Source: a virus. From it: a stretch of DNA of 36,886 bases. A model generated the notes under the pieces. That model saw only the letters and a list, made by a program, of their open reading frames with translations, was not told the DNA's origin and ran no database searches. Below, piece after piece: positions 10,501 through 18,022 of this stretch (position 1 is the stretch's first letter; each line of letters starts with the position of its first letter). The stretch lies in IMG/VR virus record IMGVR_UViG_3300021185_001380, positions 1 to 36,886 of that record; one strand, 5' to 3'. A program made the position numbers and the translations under genes.

Positions 10501-12210
10501 TAAGTTTCTTGTTGAAGTTATTTCTGAATTTACTAAAACCATTATAGCATCACCGAACCAATTTTTAACACTTGTATCTGTAGCAGCTATATCGTAAGGG
10601 CTATATATTGTTGATCCAAAATAAAACTGGCCCCCACTAGTTATTCCATTATCTACAGAAGATAAAATAACCGGGGACTGCCTACCAAATTTATCTGCTA
10701 AAACAAATCCTACTTGATAATTTCTATTTCTTTTAACCGAATGGTTAGGGTATTCAATCCAGTTATTATATTTGCCTGTACTACTTTTTTGGGATATTCT
10801 ACAGTTATAATTTATATTTGCAGGCGGAGTGTGCTGATCTCTATAATTGCCGTAAATTATTCTGTTTCCTGAAGTTTCTTGAGCAAAAGCTCTTACAGGA
10901 ACTTTATCGTACACCCTAACAGTTTGCGCTTCTGGCAAAGCTTTATAAGGCTTACGTGATTGATAATCGTATGTATAATAATTATTGTTGCCGCTAGCTC
11001 CTGATATTTTACCAGCAGTTATACTTTCTAAAACTTTAACCGCCACAGCATCACTCTCTCTAAATAATATTTCTAATTCACTTATTTTGTAATCACGTAT
11101 TATTCTATTAGCGTTTGTAGGTAATGGAATAACTAAACCTATATTCTGTACTAAGTTTTCCATAAATCTTACAACCGTAGATTGATATGCCGCGTCTTCA
11201 TCTCCGTTTAAAAAATAACCGTACTGTTTAGGTATATACGCTATTTGAGTAAAAGGGGCCATTAAAGAATACTCATTATCGTCATACTTAAACCTATAGC
11301 TAAATCTAACAAATTTATCTTCTAAATAGTCTGGATCACCAGGCCAGGTAGAATCATTTGTTTTATTAGTCATTGTTGACATAATTAAAGATATATAAGT
11401 ACTTGCAGCCGGAGGAGGAGAAAAGGAAGGAGAAACAAGAACCCTAGTAACAGCGCCCACTGAAACAACTCCTGTTACTTTTATATGATCCAAACCTGTT
11501 ATAGCGGTAGATTGCTCCGCTGAAACAACAGTTGCGCCTATAAAAGGAGTTAGAGCCGCAACTTGGTTTCCATCCAATGTAAAATATCCAGTCGTAGAAG
11601 CAACTGAGGCAGAAGTTTCTACATCAATTCTATTATATAATTGTATGGCCTGATAAGGGCTATATTTTGCTACAGAAATTTGGTGTTCTTGAGTGTAATA
11701 TTCTTCTGTTCGACCATCTGATGTAGTGCCTGAAAATAAAGCAAAATTTATTTTTCGGGGCTGGTTTCTATTATCTGTCCAAAATAATAAATTTTCAATT
11801 AAATTAATACCTATTATTCTATTTGTTGTAGAAAAATTTAAAAATTCTCCTTGGACTAAAAGGGTGTAATCTCCTGAAACATTGTTATAAACATAAATGT
11901 AGTGTTTAGATGTAGATGGAGCATCTGTAGGACTACTAGGATTTGGATCAGTATAATCTGTTAGAAAAACAAATATTTGATCCGTAGAGTTGCTGTTTTT
12001 TATACCTATTATAGTAAGACCAGTTCCAATATTTGTTCCTGCAACTAAATCATTACCTATTATATTTTCTAAAGCACCAACATCGTCATCTTCGGATCTA
12101 CCAACAGATATATTCCGAGCATCTCTATATTCACCGTTAGGCAATATTCTATCGTCAAGATCTTTATTCATCTTAGACTTTAGAAATGTGTTTTTTATTT
12201 GTTGAGCCAT
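7564..12210 (-). CDS. Giant tail muzzle/nozzle protein, 1548 aa
   Basis: The N-terminus (KMNKDLDDRILPNGEYRDAR, residues 13-32) is the start I associate with muzzle/nozzle beta-propeller proteins of podovirus tails. It is followed by repeated strands such as KNSNSTDQIFVFLTDYT and LIENLLFWTDNRNQPRKINF, typical of propeller blades. The central part is long and beta-rich. Around residues 1110-1165 is a cadherin/Ig-like module (WEMDKYNGEIT, then GTYTVDITVTDANG), probably surface-exposed. The C-terminal 300 residues are Ser/Asn/Gly-rich. No transmembrane or signal segment. It lies between a connector candidate (403 aa) and the 526-aa partner with near-zero spacing. It is the largest gene in the window and a likely site of host-contact variation. 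The fold assignment is by motif memory. Confidence 0.7.
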   Translation of the reverse strand: MAQQIKNTFLKSKMNKDLDDRILPNGEYRDARNISVGRSEDDDVGALENIIGNDLVAGTNIGTGLTIIGIKNSNSTDQIFVFLTDYTDPNPSSPTDAPSTSKHYIYVYNNVSGDYTLLVQGEFLNFSTTNRIIGINLIENLLFWTDNRNQPRKINFALFSGTTSDGRTEEYYTQEHQISVAKYSPYQAIQLYNRIDVETSASVASTTGYFTLDGNQVAALTPFIGATVVSAEQSTAITGLDHIKVTGVVSVGAVTRVLVSPSFSPPPAASTYISLIMSTMTNKTNDSTWPGDPDYLEDKFVRFSYRFKYDDNEYSLMAPFTQIAYIPKQYGYFLNGDEDAAYQSTVVRFMENLVQNIGLVIPLPTNANRIIRDYKISELEILFRESDAVAVKVLESITAGKISGASGNNNYYTYDYQSRKPYKALPEAQTVRVYDKVPVRAFAQETSGNRIIYGNYRDQHTPPANINYNCRISQKSSTGKYNNWIEYPNHSVKRNRNYQVGFVLADKFGRQSPVILSSVDNGITSGGQFYFGSTIYSPYDIAATDTSVKNWFGDAIMVLVNSEITSTRNLAEGTPGLYALKQKAGTGTGDGFAINGNATIVDDSTYTFSLNSTPFPNNNHIPNIGDYMRGAYEDFVKVTNRTGPSGGGQTYTITTTGRVNDVYLRADNLTSGTPDLKFAYTINDLGWYSYKIVVKQTQQEYYNVYLPGILNGYPGQSGATNMPTNPNVAGGIDNGLFPTDETNLTAFAVLFNDNINKIPRDLADVGPDQKQYRSSVTLYGRVTNIMTVASGANSSIPYNSQYYARINSEGKTAISHTSTAIARAKEVNMGYSDLSNGYSMAPPAAINTGPGIGNKAFYQIDTNPLISRISTVDKPIGATSLNIAANGSLNLPAGAENMEPYLAVYETEPVESLLDIYWETASEGLIVDLNADVLSGSGGATSFKDVTWVFDETTAAGTFVTTSFFEPVNVEGDVYSTPTTAELISQTNGNGDSVELFELFSGTGSNAGEYKIRYIGDNPMVFGSDSRTLDVYSFIIRVTTSDGDVSDLTLAGQIEGFGALKNIAPTYTRISNFPTTKDTRIILPALGATGKWATANPKNGSGYTAQNRSQLEYTITGGTYPDNWEMDKYNGEITQAIAGDGNFEGNPNGTYTVDITVTDANGVTFPSTGSNDYKQRSVTRTTSITIGYAELNTELKNSNCIFDPAANTAGTIKTTTNGSGGKVSGIWYIANSVLNTSDFTGIGSGITSINRLGTGPHKQGTVALSSNFKQLADSSSSSSFNSGSTKYYYRVQGNSTWNPVLRLQEYNQAGFTNNIGASQIDTPIWNTPNYGLTLNIAGNTASNNKWLSDVRAINYLAFANESNGQPIEYAIIIKDLEKISGTNGQNAVVGWVQLDDLHNPACVPWQGQNGGNQSSYKYFRSAESSNTLTTDTISTSNVLYAETPYGEYVGQFFTDSSLSTVYKPASDSAEYINFRLDRSNTPNIGALAWSNLSANVGFLSFAAGFSSLDGKIIINLTDPGVNASCTASILTGGNPVNYAGTSRIKTDN

Positions 12211-12214
12211 TTAA

Positions 12215-13426
12215 TTATGATTTAATCCATTTAGATTTGCCGCGCATTACTTGAACAATTTCCTCAAGTTTAATATTTGATAATCTTATTTTTGCATTTC
12301 TTAGTTTAGCTGATCTGTCTCTTTTTAATCTTTGTACAATGTATTCAGGCTGATTAATTCTAGACGCTAATATAGAATATAATATATGCGCATATAAAGC
12401 GTCTTCTGCCATTTTAGGTATCCTCGAATCTAATTCATAAGCTAAGCCATCTGATATATATTCAAGTATTATTAAGCGATCTTTTAAATTAGAAGAAAAA
12501 GCTATTGTTCCATCTCTTTCATTCATATTAAACCATCCGTTTTTTTGAGCATATTGTGGGTTATTTCCATACCGTTCTCCCATTATAGGGTTTCCTGTAA
12601 GCCAACCTGCGTAAGCAAAATAGTCTCGGGGACTAATATTTCCGTTAAGTAAATTATCATTGGCGTCAGCCCATCGCTGCATTGTGATAGAGCTGCCCTC
12701 TAAATTATCCCCAAAATAGTCTTGAGTAGGGTCGCCTACGCTATCTTGAAGAGGAACTTCATAGGGAGACATAGTTAAATTATTAGCAGGATATATAGGA
12801 TGTTTAATGCCTAAAGAATCTATATATGATATGTTAACATAATTTACATAATCTTGAGGTATTATAACGCTTAAGCTAGCCGGAATAGTTAATTCTTGTG
12901 ACTTTACGCTTTTTAATGTGTCATAGCTAAATTCCTGCAAACCTCTTTTAGCATGAAATATTACGTCTGTTCTTTTTACGTCTGGTATTAATTTATGCTC
13001 TCCTACATAAGTAGCTATAAATCCGTTTATAATATCGTTTAAAGAAGTATATCCGTAGCTTCCGTAATTTTCTTGTACGGTTGTTCCTATAGCTTGTTCA
13101 GTGCCAAAACTACCACCGTCCAAAGCTTTTAATTGTACGGCTATATAAACCCCAGCCGCAGGAGCCGCTGCGAATGTTATTTTATTATTAGCAACTGTGT
13201 ATGTTCCAGTATACTCAGTATAAGACCCTGGGTTATTATTAGCACTAGTGTATATTTGAAAATTATTTAAAGCATATTCAGGCAATGCTGTATTTGAAGT
13301 AGAAAAAACTAAATCTGTATTAAAAGTAGTAGTTATTGTTACCCCTCCAGCAGATAAGAATCGCTGAGCTCCTGCGTAATATTGTTCGTTAGTTTCGGTT
13401 ATTAAACCGCCATTAGGTATAGGCAT
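12215..13426 (-). CDS. Putative connector/ring protein with N-terminal beta insertion, 403 aa
   Basis: Residues ~10-110 form a Thr/Asn/Ala-rich beta module (TYTVANNKITFAAAPAAGVY) resembling the small beta domain found at the N-termini of many phage tail proteins. From ~115 the protein becomes conserved-looking and more helical: LNDIINGFIATYVG, RTDVIFHAKRGLQEFSYDTL, LDSRIPKMAEDALYAHILYS. It ends with a basic helix (RLKRDRSAKLRNAKIRL). The RTDVIFHAKRG/EFSYDT segment is one I have seen in structural proteins of marine podoviruses. Position between the 305-aa connector candidate and the muzzle suggests a head-tail ring or tail-hub protein, analogous by position to a tail tubular protein. Gap of 3 bases to the upstream gene. 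Confidence 0.6.
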   Translation of the reverse strand: MPIPNGGLITETNEQYYAGAQRFLSAGGVTITTTFNTDLVFSTSNTALPEYALNNFQIYTSANNNPGSYTEYTGTYTVANNKITFAAAPAAGVYIAVQLKALDGGSFGTEQAIGTTVQENYGSYGYTSLNDIINGFIATYVGEHKLIPDVKRTDVIFHAKRGLQEFSYDTLKSVKSQELTIPASLSVIIPQDYVNYVNISYIDSLGIKHPIYPANNLTMSPYEVPLQDSVGDPTQDYFGDNLEGSSITMQRWADANDNLLNGNISPRDYFAYAGWLTGNPIMGERYGNNPQYAQKNGWFNMNERDGTIAFSSNLKDRLIILEYISDGLAYELDSRIPKMAEDALYAHILYSILASRINQPEYIVQRLKRDRSAKLRNAKIRLSNIKLEEIVQVMRGKSKWIKS

Positions 13427-13429
13427 ATC

Positions 13430-14347
13430 TTATAATGTTGAGCGTTGTACTTCTTGTTGAACTTGCTGTGCGGCTATTTGAACTACTGACGGATCCCTTA
13501 TTACTATTCCCGAGTAAAGTAATATTTTTAATATAATATTGGTTTGTTCTGTTTTTGATAATTCAAAATCAACAGAATTAGTTGGATCCCATTGGTAATA
13601 GTTTTGTCCCGATGGAATTGTAAAATTCCAAATAACGTCTAAAGGTTTTCTTAAATAGCTTACCGTTATATCCGATGTAATAGTTTGTGGATATAAATAT
13701 AATTTATGGTTTTCATATAAATATATAGGGTATGTGGTAGTAGGGGCAACTAAAGGAGTGGTGTTTATATATAAAAGCTCGTTTCGCTGCACTAGTTGAG
13801 CTTCTGTGGTATCTTTATATATTACTGTACCAAGTCTATAAAAGTCCTCTGGGGTCGCCGTAACAACTATAGCTGCATTATTTGCAGGTACAGTGTTGAA
13901 TATTATATTAGCCCCACTAATGGTAAAAGCAGTTGTAATAGCACCATTAATAGTGACAGATATTACACTACTTGCTAATTGAGAAGATGTTATTGATGTA
14001 AAAGGGAATGATATAGCTGTGCCGTTTCCTGTAAAATTTTGTGTAGCTACACTGGCTCCTGATGTAGTAGGCAATGTAAAACATTTATCTGGCGCAACAT
14101 AAGTGGCTGTTCCATATTCTTTAAAAATAGAAATATCTTGGTCTACATTTTTAATTCGATCACCATATTCAGTGTCATTATCTGGCCTTCTAAGCTGCTG
14201 ATTTACAGTGTCGAAATAACTTTCAAATATTTCTAACTGAACTTGCGTTGCAACTTTGTTAAATTCGTCTGGTGATAAGTTACCTCTCTGTTCTTTATTA
14301 AGAATAAGTAACACCGTTTTATAAACTATGTCTACGTTTACTGCCAT
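13430..14347 (-). CDS. Putative head-tail connector/tail tubular protein, 305 aa
   Basis: I choose the ATG at 14347 (MAVNVDIVYKTVLLILNKEQ). The in-frame ATG at 14383 lies inside a hairpin (14372-14397) and would add 12 poor residues. The N-terminal 70 residues are helical (DEFNKVATQVQLEIFESYFD). Residues ~105-170 (mature numbering) are a beta module starting NFTGNGTAISFPFTSI and ending NTVPANNAAIVVTATPEDF, similar in kind to the module in the next gene. The C-terminal part has short strands (PIYLYENHKLYLYP) and a helix. Position just after the capsid genes fits a gp11-like or ring protein. It is preceded by its own conserved promoter motif and a hairpin, so it probably starts a separately controlled tail transcript. 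Confidence 0.6.
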   Translation of the reverse strand: MAVNVDIVYKTVLLILNKEQRGNLSPDEFNKVATQVQLEIFESYFDTVNQQLRRPDNDTEYGDRIKNVDQDISIFKEYGTATYVAPDKCFTLPTTSGASVATQNFTGNGTAISFPFTSITSSQLASSVISVTINGAITTAFTISGANIIFNTVPANNAAIVVTATPEDFYRLGTVIYKDTTEAQLVQRNELLYINTTPLVAPTTTYPIYLYENHKLYLYPQTITSDITVSYLRKPLDVIWNFTIPSGQNYYQWDPTNSVDFELSKTEQTNIILKILLYSGIVIRDPSVVQIAAQQVQQEVQRSTL

Positions 14348-14371
14348 TTTATTTCTTTTGTTATAAATATT

Positions 14372-14397
14372 AACCGGTCTCACTTAAGAAACCGGCT
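14372..14397 (-). terminator. Strong hairpin in the leader of the connector/tail transcript
   Basis: On the minus strand AGCCGGTTTC pairs with GAGACCGGTT (10 bp with two G-T wobbles), enclosing a 6-base loop TTAAGT. It is followed by AATATTTATAAC, which is AT-rich but not a clean T-run. It lies after the promoter-like motif at 14414-14449 and 25 bases before the chosen ATG. It may be a terminator for read-through from the capsid genes, an attenuator, or a 5' mRNA stabiliser. Confidence 0.6.
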
Positions 14398-14413
14398 AAT
14401 AATAATTCACCAT

Positions 14414-14449
14414 CTATAATATAATTACGTGTTTTTTTAAAAAACTACT
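14414..14449 (-). promoter_or_regulatory. Conserved leftward promoter-like motif, copy C
   Basis: Reading the minus strand, AGTAGTTTTTTAAAAAAA is followed by CACGTAATTATATTATAG. The base before GTAG is 17 bases from the ACACGT box, exactly the spacing in the copies at 30222-30258 and 35010-35045. It overlaps the stop of the 284-aa gene and lies about 70 bases before the connector gene start, longer than in the other two copies. Confidence 0.6.
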
Positions 14450-15302
14450 AATTAAATTTCTTTTCTATAGATCTATATACTTCAACGCCTTCGTCAGTTT
14501 TGAAAAATGCTGCCATAGCAGAATATGGGTTTTCATCAAAAGGTACAGACATTAGTTTTCTGTTATTAGATGCCCAAGAAAAAGTTCGTTGATCCTGAGA
14601 CAATGAAATTATGCCCGCTTCCGTAGCTTTTATTGCTACATTTCTAAGGCCTACATTTTCGTCTTGAGCTAATTCTAAAAATAATTCAGGATTATTACTT
14701 GCAAACAATCTTAAATCTCTTTTTATTTCTTTTGAAGACAATTTATTAACTTCACTTCCTATTTCAACCCTTAGTATAGCTTCAGCATCGTCAACATCCA
14801 TATCTCTAGCAAATACTGCTGCGTCAGTCTGCAGGTCAAGTAATTCTAGATCATCGTAAGCTTCTTCAACGGGATCATACTCTTCGTAAATTCTGCCTTT
14901 TAGCGGATGATATAAAGAAAGAAGCTTTTGTAAATTTTGTTGAGCTTTGGGAACTCGCAAGTCTCCATCTCTAAACATAATATGCCCTAGTGTAGCTTCC
15001 CCTTCTTGTTCACTTTTAAAAGGAGAATCATGATTAGTAGCATATCTAATTTCTTTTTGAATCCCAGTTTCTTCGTCAAAATACAACAATGAATGCTTTC
15101 TAGTATGCTTGCACGGAATAGTTAATGTAAGAGGAGTATGTCTACCTACTAGGTAATACAACCTGTCTTTAATTTCCCATTTAGGTTTTGTTGATTTTTT
15201 TGGTGTTTCTATAACTGGTTTTTCTACAGCTACTTTTGGAGCTGTTTCTATAATTTGTTGTTCTTGTGTAGCTTTTTTAGCTACAGGTTTTTTATTTGCC
15301 AT
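14448..15302 (-). CDS. Hypothetical virion-associated protein downstream of capsid gene, 284 aa
   Basis: The N-terminal 45 residues are Lys/Ala/Pro/Thr-rich and probably disordered (MANKKPVAKKATQEQQ). Residues ~45-100 include KWEIKDRLYYLVGRHTPLTL and HTRKHSLLYFDEETG, a compact beta-rich segment. Residues ~140-200 are acidic helix (DPVEEAYDDLELLDLQTDAA). The C-terminus has FASNNPELFLELAQDENVGL and SWASNNRKLMSVPFDENPYS. No family recognised. It sits between the major capsid gene's terminator and the conserved promoter before the tail genes, so it is isolated as a short unit with the capsid gene. Likely head or neck component; the function is unknown. Confidence 0.65.
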   Translation of the reverse strand: MANKKPVAKKATQEQQIIETAPKVAVEKPVIETPKKSTKPKWEIKDRLYYLVGRHTPLTLTIPCKHTRKHSLLYFDEETGIQKEIRYATNHDSPFKSEQEGEATLGHIMFRDGDLRVPKAQQNLQKLLSLYHPLKGRIYEEYDPVEEAYDDLELLDLQTDAAVFARDMDVDDAEAILRVEIGSEVNKLSSKEIKRDLRLFASNNPELFLELAQDENVGLRNVAIKATEAGIISLSQDQRTFSWASNNRKLMSVPFDENPYSAMAAFFKTDEGVEVYRSIEKKFN

Positions 15303-15330
15303 AATATAATATAATTAAATAATTAAAAAT

Positions 15331-15358
15331 AAAGAGAGGACCCGGAAGCCCCCTCTTT
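15331..15358 (-). terminator. Terminator hairpin after the major capsid gene
   Basis: On the minus strand AAAGAGGGG pairs with CCTCTCTTT (9 bp, one G-T wobble) around a short GC-rich loop. The sequence TTTATTTTTAATT follows. It lies 15 bases past the capsid stop. A partial terminator here would raise capsid message relative to downstream genes, a common phage arrangement. Confidence 0.8.
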
Positions 15359-15372
15359 TAATATTGGAATTA

Positions 15373-16842
15373 TTAGATTCCTCTAAATAACACGAAGTTA
15401 TTAGCTCCTTGAGTAATTAAACATCTTTCTGATAAGAAGTTAATTTCCATTGCATCAAGAGTAGATCCTGTTCCTCCACCTACTGATCCAGTCAACCAAG
15501 ACTTCATTCTACGATCATCAGTTTGAGAAGCTCTGTATCGTACGTGCAAGAATGGACGACGAATGTTAGTTCCTAAAACTTGATCATAAACAGTTGAAGT
15601 TCCAGCAGGTACTAATACACCTTCGATTGAATTAACACCATTGATTGCTCCACGAGTAGACGCATCATTTAAGTATTTCCAATCTGTTTTGTAAAAGTCA
15701 TAAGATCCTCTACGGAATCCACTGAATCCTAAGTTAAGCGCCATGTCTTCTGAATTTTCAAATAATCCAAAAGCAACCCCCCCTGAAACTCCTGAAGAAA
15801 TGCTTGCTAGCATATCATCAAAGTCTAAAGCAGTTTGACGGTTTAAGAATAACATGTTTTCTTCAATTGCCCCTTGAGTATCAAGGTTTTTAAGAATTGC
15901 GTCAAACTCAGTTAATCCTTGAGCTGCAGTAAATCCAGTTTCTACGTTTCCTCGAGCTTGAATAGCAGCAAATAAACCTTGTGTTCCTGGCTGAAGTAAA
16001 TTTTGATTTGCTCCCGCTCCTGCATTTTGGTTTAATTCACCTTCTACCATTGCCATTTCTAAGTAATCTTCAAAACGCAAGCGAGTTTCTGAAGCAGCTT
16101 TCAAATACCAAAGGTATCCGTCAGTTCCATCTTCAGTTGCTACATTCACCCATCCAATCTGTGCAGTATCTGATCCAGATACAACATACTGATCTCTAAT
16201 AATGATTGGAGAATTAGAAAATTGCGTTAATACAGGTTCTACGCTTACTCTAGCTGCCGAGTTTCCAGCACCAGCTCCGATTGTAGTTCCTTTAGAATAA
16301 TCAGATCCATAAACAAATATCTTAAGGCCTGGTGCATTTGCTCCAAAAGTTGCCCCTATGGTTAATCCGCTATAAAGCTGAACTGTTAAAGCCCCGGTTC
16401 CTGCAGCAGCACCTGAAGCTGTAACAATACCTTTTGCTTCTGTTCCCGTTGCAGGGTCAAGAATAACAATAGTATCATTAATAGATATTACATTTACAAT
16501 TCCTGCAGCAACTGGTATTAACAAGCCTGTTCCAGCTCCTCCACCTGTACCAGCTACATTAGCGTAGGATATATGTAAACGATTTTGTTCAGACCAAATA
16601 ACTTGATCAGATGTCATTGGCATTTCAGCGCCAACCATTCTTAAAAATCCAGATAACGTTCTGTTTCCATAACGCTCTACTTCTGATTCGTAGATTTCTG
16701 GTAAATACTGCTGAGCAAAGTCAGCAAAGTTTCCTGGGATTCCACCGCCACCGCCGTTGTTATTCCATTGTAAATAATTTGTCGCAAGTACTGATTGTGT
16801 TTGCGAAGGGACTATTGCCCCAAATTGTGGTAATAAACTCAT
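15373..16842 (-). CDS. Major capsid protein (HK97-type fold expected)
   Basis: 489 residues, immediately after a scaffold-like gene (5-base gap) and followed by a strong terminator, the usual setting of a major capsid gene. The N-terminal arm has PQFGAIVPSQTQSVLATNYL and a Gly run, then DFAQQYLPEIYESEVERYGN and RTLSGFLRMVGAEMPMTSDQ (residues ~60-80). Residues ~105-190 are a Gly/Ala/Val-rich beta insertion (VISINDTIVILDPATG), reminiscent of an inserted Ig-like or barrel domain. The second half carries mixed helices (ETRLRFEDYLEMAMVEGELN) and ends SERCLITQGANNFVLFRGI. Size and several segments recall crAss-like capsid proteins of ~490-500 residues. Base composition is less AT-rich than neighbours, consistent with high expression. 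Forms the icosahedral shell. Confidence 0.85.
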   Translation of the reverse strand: MSLLPQFGAIVPSQTQSVLATNYLQWNNNGGGGGIPGNFADFAQQYLPEIYESEVERYGNRTLSGFLRMVGAEMPMTSDQVIWSEQNRLHISYANVAGTGGGAGTGLLIPVAAGIVNVISINDTIVILDPATGTEAKGIVTASGAAAGTGALTVQLYSGLTIGATFGANAPGLKIFVYGSDYSKGTTIGAGAGNSAARVSVEPVLTQFSNSPIIIRDQYVVSGSDTAQIGWVNVATEDGTDGYLWYLKAASETRLRFEDYLEMAMVEGELNQNAGAGANQNLLQPGTQGLFAAIQARGNVETGFTAAQGLTEFDAILKNLDTQGAIEENMLFLNRQTALDFDDMLASISSGVSGGVAFGLFENSEDMALNLGFSGFRRGSYDFYKTDWKYLNDASTRGAINGVNSIEGVLVPAGTSTVYDQVLGTNIRRPFLHVRYRASQTDDRRMKSWLTGSVGGGTGSTLDAMEINFLSERCLITQGANNFVLFRGI

Positions 16843-16847
16843 TTCTA

Positions 16848-17990
16848 TTAGTTTTTAAACTTTTTAATTTTTAGTTTTGCGGAGTCCGCTCCAGAAATTG
16901 ATTTAACCTTATAGGCACCAAAACGAGCACTTTCAACAGGTGCCGCTTTTCTAGCTTCCGTAGATGTATTATTAGATTTGTTTACAACATCTCTAATAGC
17001 ATCTGCTTTGCCTTGTTCGTAGAAGTGATTTGCTATTTTATCAGCATTCGCTCCTGCGTATAAAGCCTTGTGATACCCTTTAGTATCTTTAATCGTACCA
17101 TCTTCCCCAAGGAACTTCCCTATGAAATTACCAATGTCCGATTGTTTTTCCCCTACTTGAGCAGCATTTTGAACTCCATATCTAAACTTTTTTTCTCCTA
17201 AATCGAAATCGAAACCTTCGAAATCTTTATTAAATAATTGTTCAGTTTGAGTTTTAAACTTCTCATGATTTTGGGAGTTTCTTTCCTGATCCTCCTTATA
17301 TCGATTAAAAAAATCCGATGCTTTCTGCTGATCATCCGAAAGATTAGGTGACTTCAACTTGATGTCATCATAATATTTTTCTTTAGTATCTTGCAAAAAC
17401 TTTCGGGCTTTTGAAACCTCTTCTTTATATGCGAGTTTTTTTCTTTTGATGTCTCGCTCTTCATCAATATCTTCATCAAATGCGAAAGTGTCCTCGATCA
17501 TAAAATCAATTTCTTCTTGCGACAAATGAGGTTTAGTACTTTTATAATATTCTTTTACTAAGACATCTCTATCAACATCTTCATAATTTGTATTGAGCCT
17601 AATGTAATCTTGCATAGTCCCACCTGTTTCTTTCATAAAGTCTACCAGTTTGTTTATATTTTCTGGCAAATTATTTTGAATAGGTTGAGATTCTACTACC
17701 GGTTCTTCAGCTTTTACTTCTACTTTTTCTTCTTCGGTAATTTCTTTAATGACTGGTTCGGGTGTTCCTTCCTCCACTTCCTGTACATCTACGGCTGGTT
17801 TATTCTCATCCACACCATCTGTGCTTGACTTTTGAACGGCATCTTTTTCTTCCTTAGGAATTACTACTCTAGTTACATTACTAGGAACATCTATTAAAGG
17901 TTCCCTATTTTTAGCCGCTAATTGTTCGTCGGTTAGCTTTGGCTTGGATTGGATCTTAAAAGATCCTTCCGTTTTTGTTTGTTCATTCAT
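16848..17990 (-). CDS. Putative scaffolding protein, 380 aa
   Basis: Highly charged and helical. Residues ~45-115 are acidic and Pro/Val/Glu-rich (EVEEGTPEPVIKEITEEEKV). Residues ~115-290 are long charged helices (DEDIDEERDIKRKKLAYKEE). The C-terminus ends in a short basic tail (SAKLKIKKFKN). Acidic coiled body plus a basic C-terminal helix directly before the major capsid gene is the classic pattern of phage scaffolding proteins, which line the procapsid and leave on maturation. No protease motif was seen. The 32-base gap to the portal gene is AT-rich and may include a weak promoter. Confidence 0.75.
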   Translation of the reverse strand: MNEQTKTEGSFKIQSKPKLTDEQLAAKNREPLIDVPSNVTRVVIPKEEKDAVQKSSTDGVDENKPAVDVQEVEEGTPEPVIKEITEEEKVEVKAEEPVVESQPIQNNLPENINKLVDFMKETGGTMQDYIRLNTNYEDVDRDVLVKEYYKSTKPHLSQEEIDFMIEDTFAFDEDIDEERDIKRKKLAYKEEVSKARKFLQDTKEKYYDDIKLKSPNLSDDQQKASDFFNRYKEDQERNSQNHEKFKTQTEQLFNKDFEGFDFDLGEKKFRYGVQNAAQVGEKQSDIGNFIGKFLGEDGTIKDTKGYHKALYAGANADKIANHFYEQGKADAIRDVVNKSNNTSTEARKAAPVESARFGAYKVKSISGADSAKLKIKKFKN

Positions 17991-18022
17991 GATATAATAT
18001 TATATAATTATTAAATACTTAC

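Noticed and set aside
9000-12000. Tandem repeats inside the giant tail gene
   Set aside because: Amino acid composition is repetitive (Ser, Thr, Gly, Asn), but no exact nucleotide repeat of useful length was seen.
17991-18022. A fourth leftward promoter before the scaffold gene (AATTATATAAT on the minus strand)
   Set aside because: Only the AT-rich end matches; the GTAG and ACRYGT boxes are absent at the required spacing, so it cannot be told from background AT richness.
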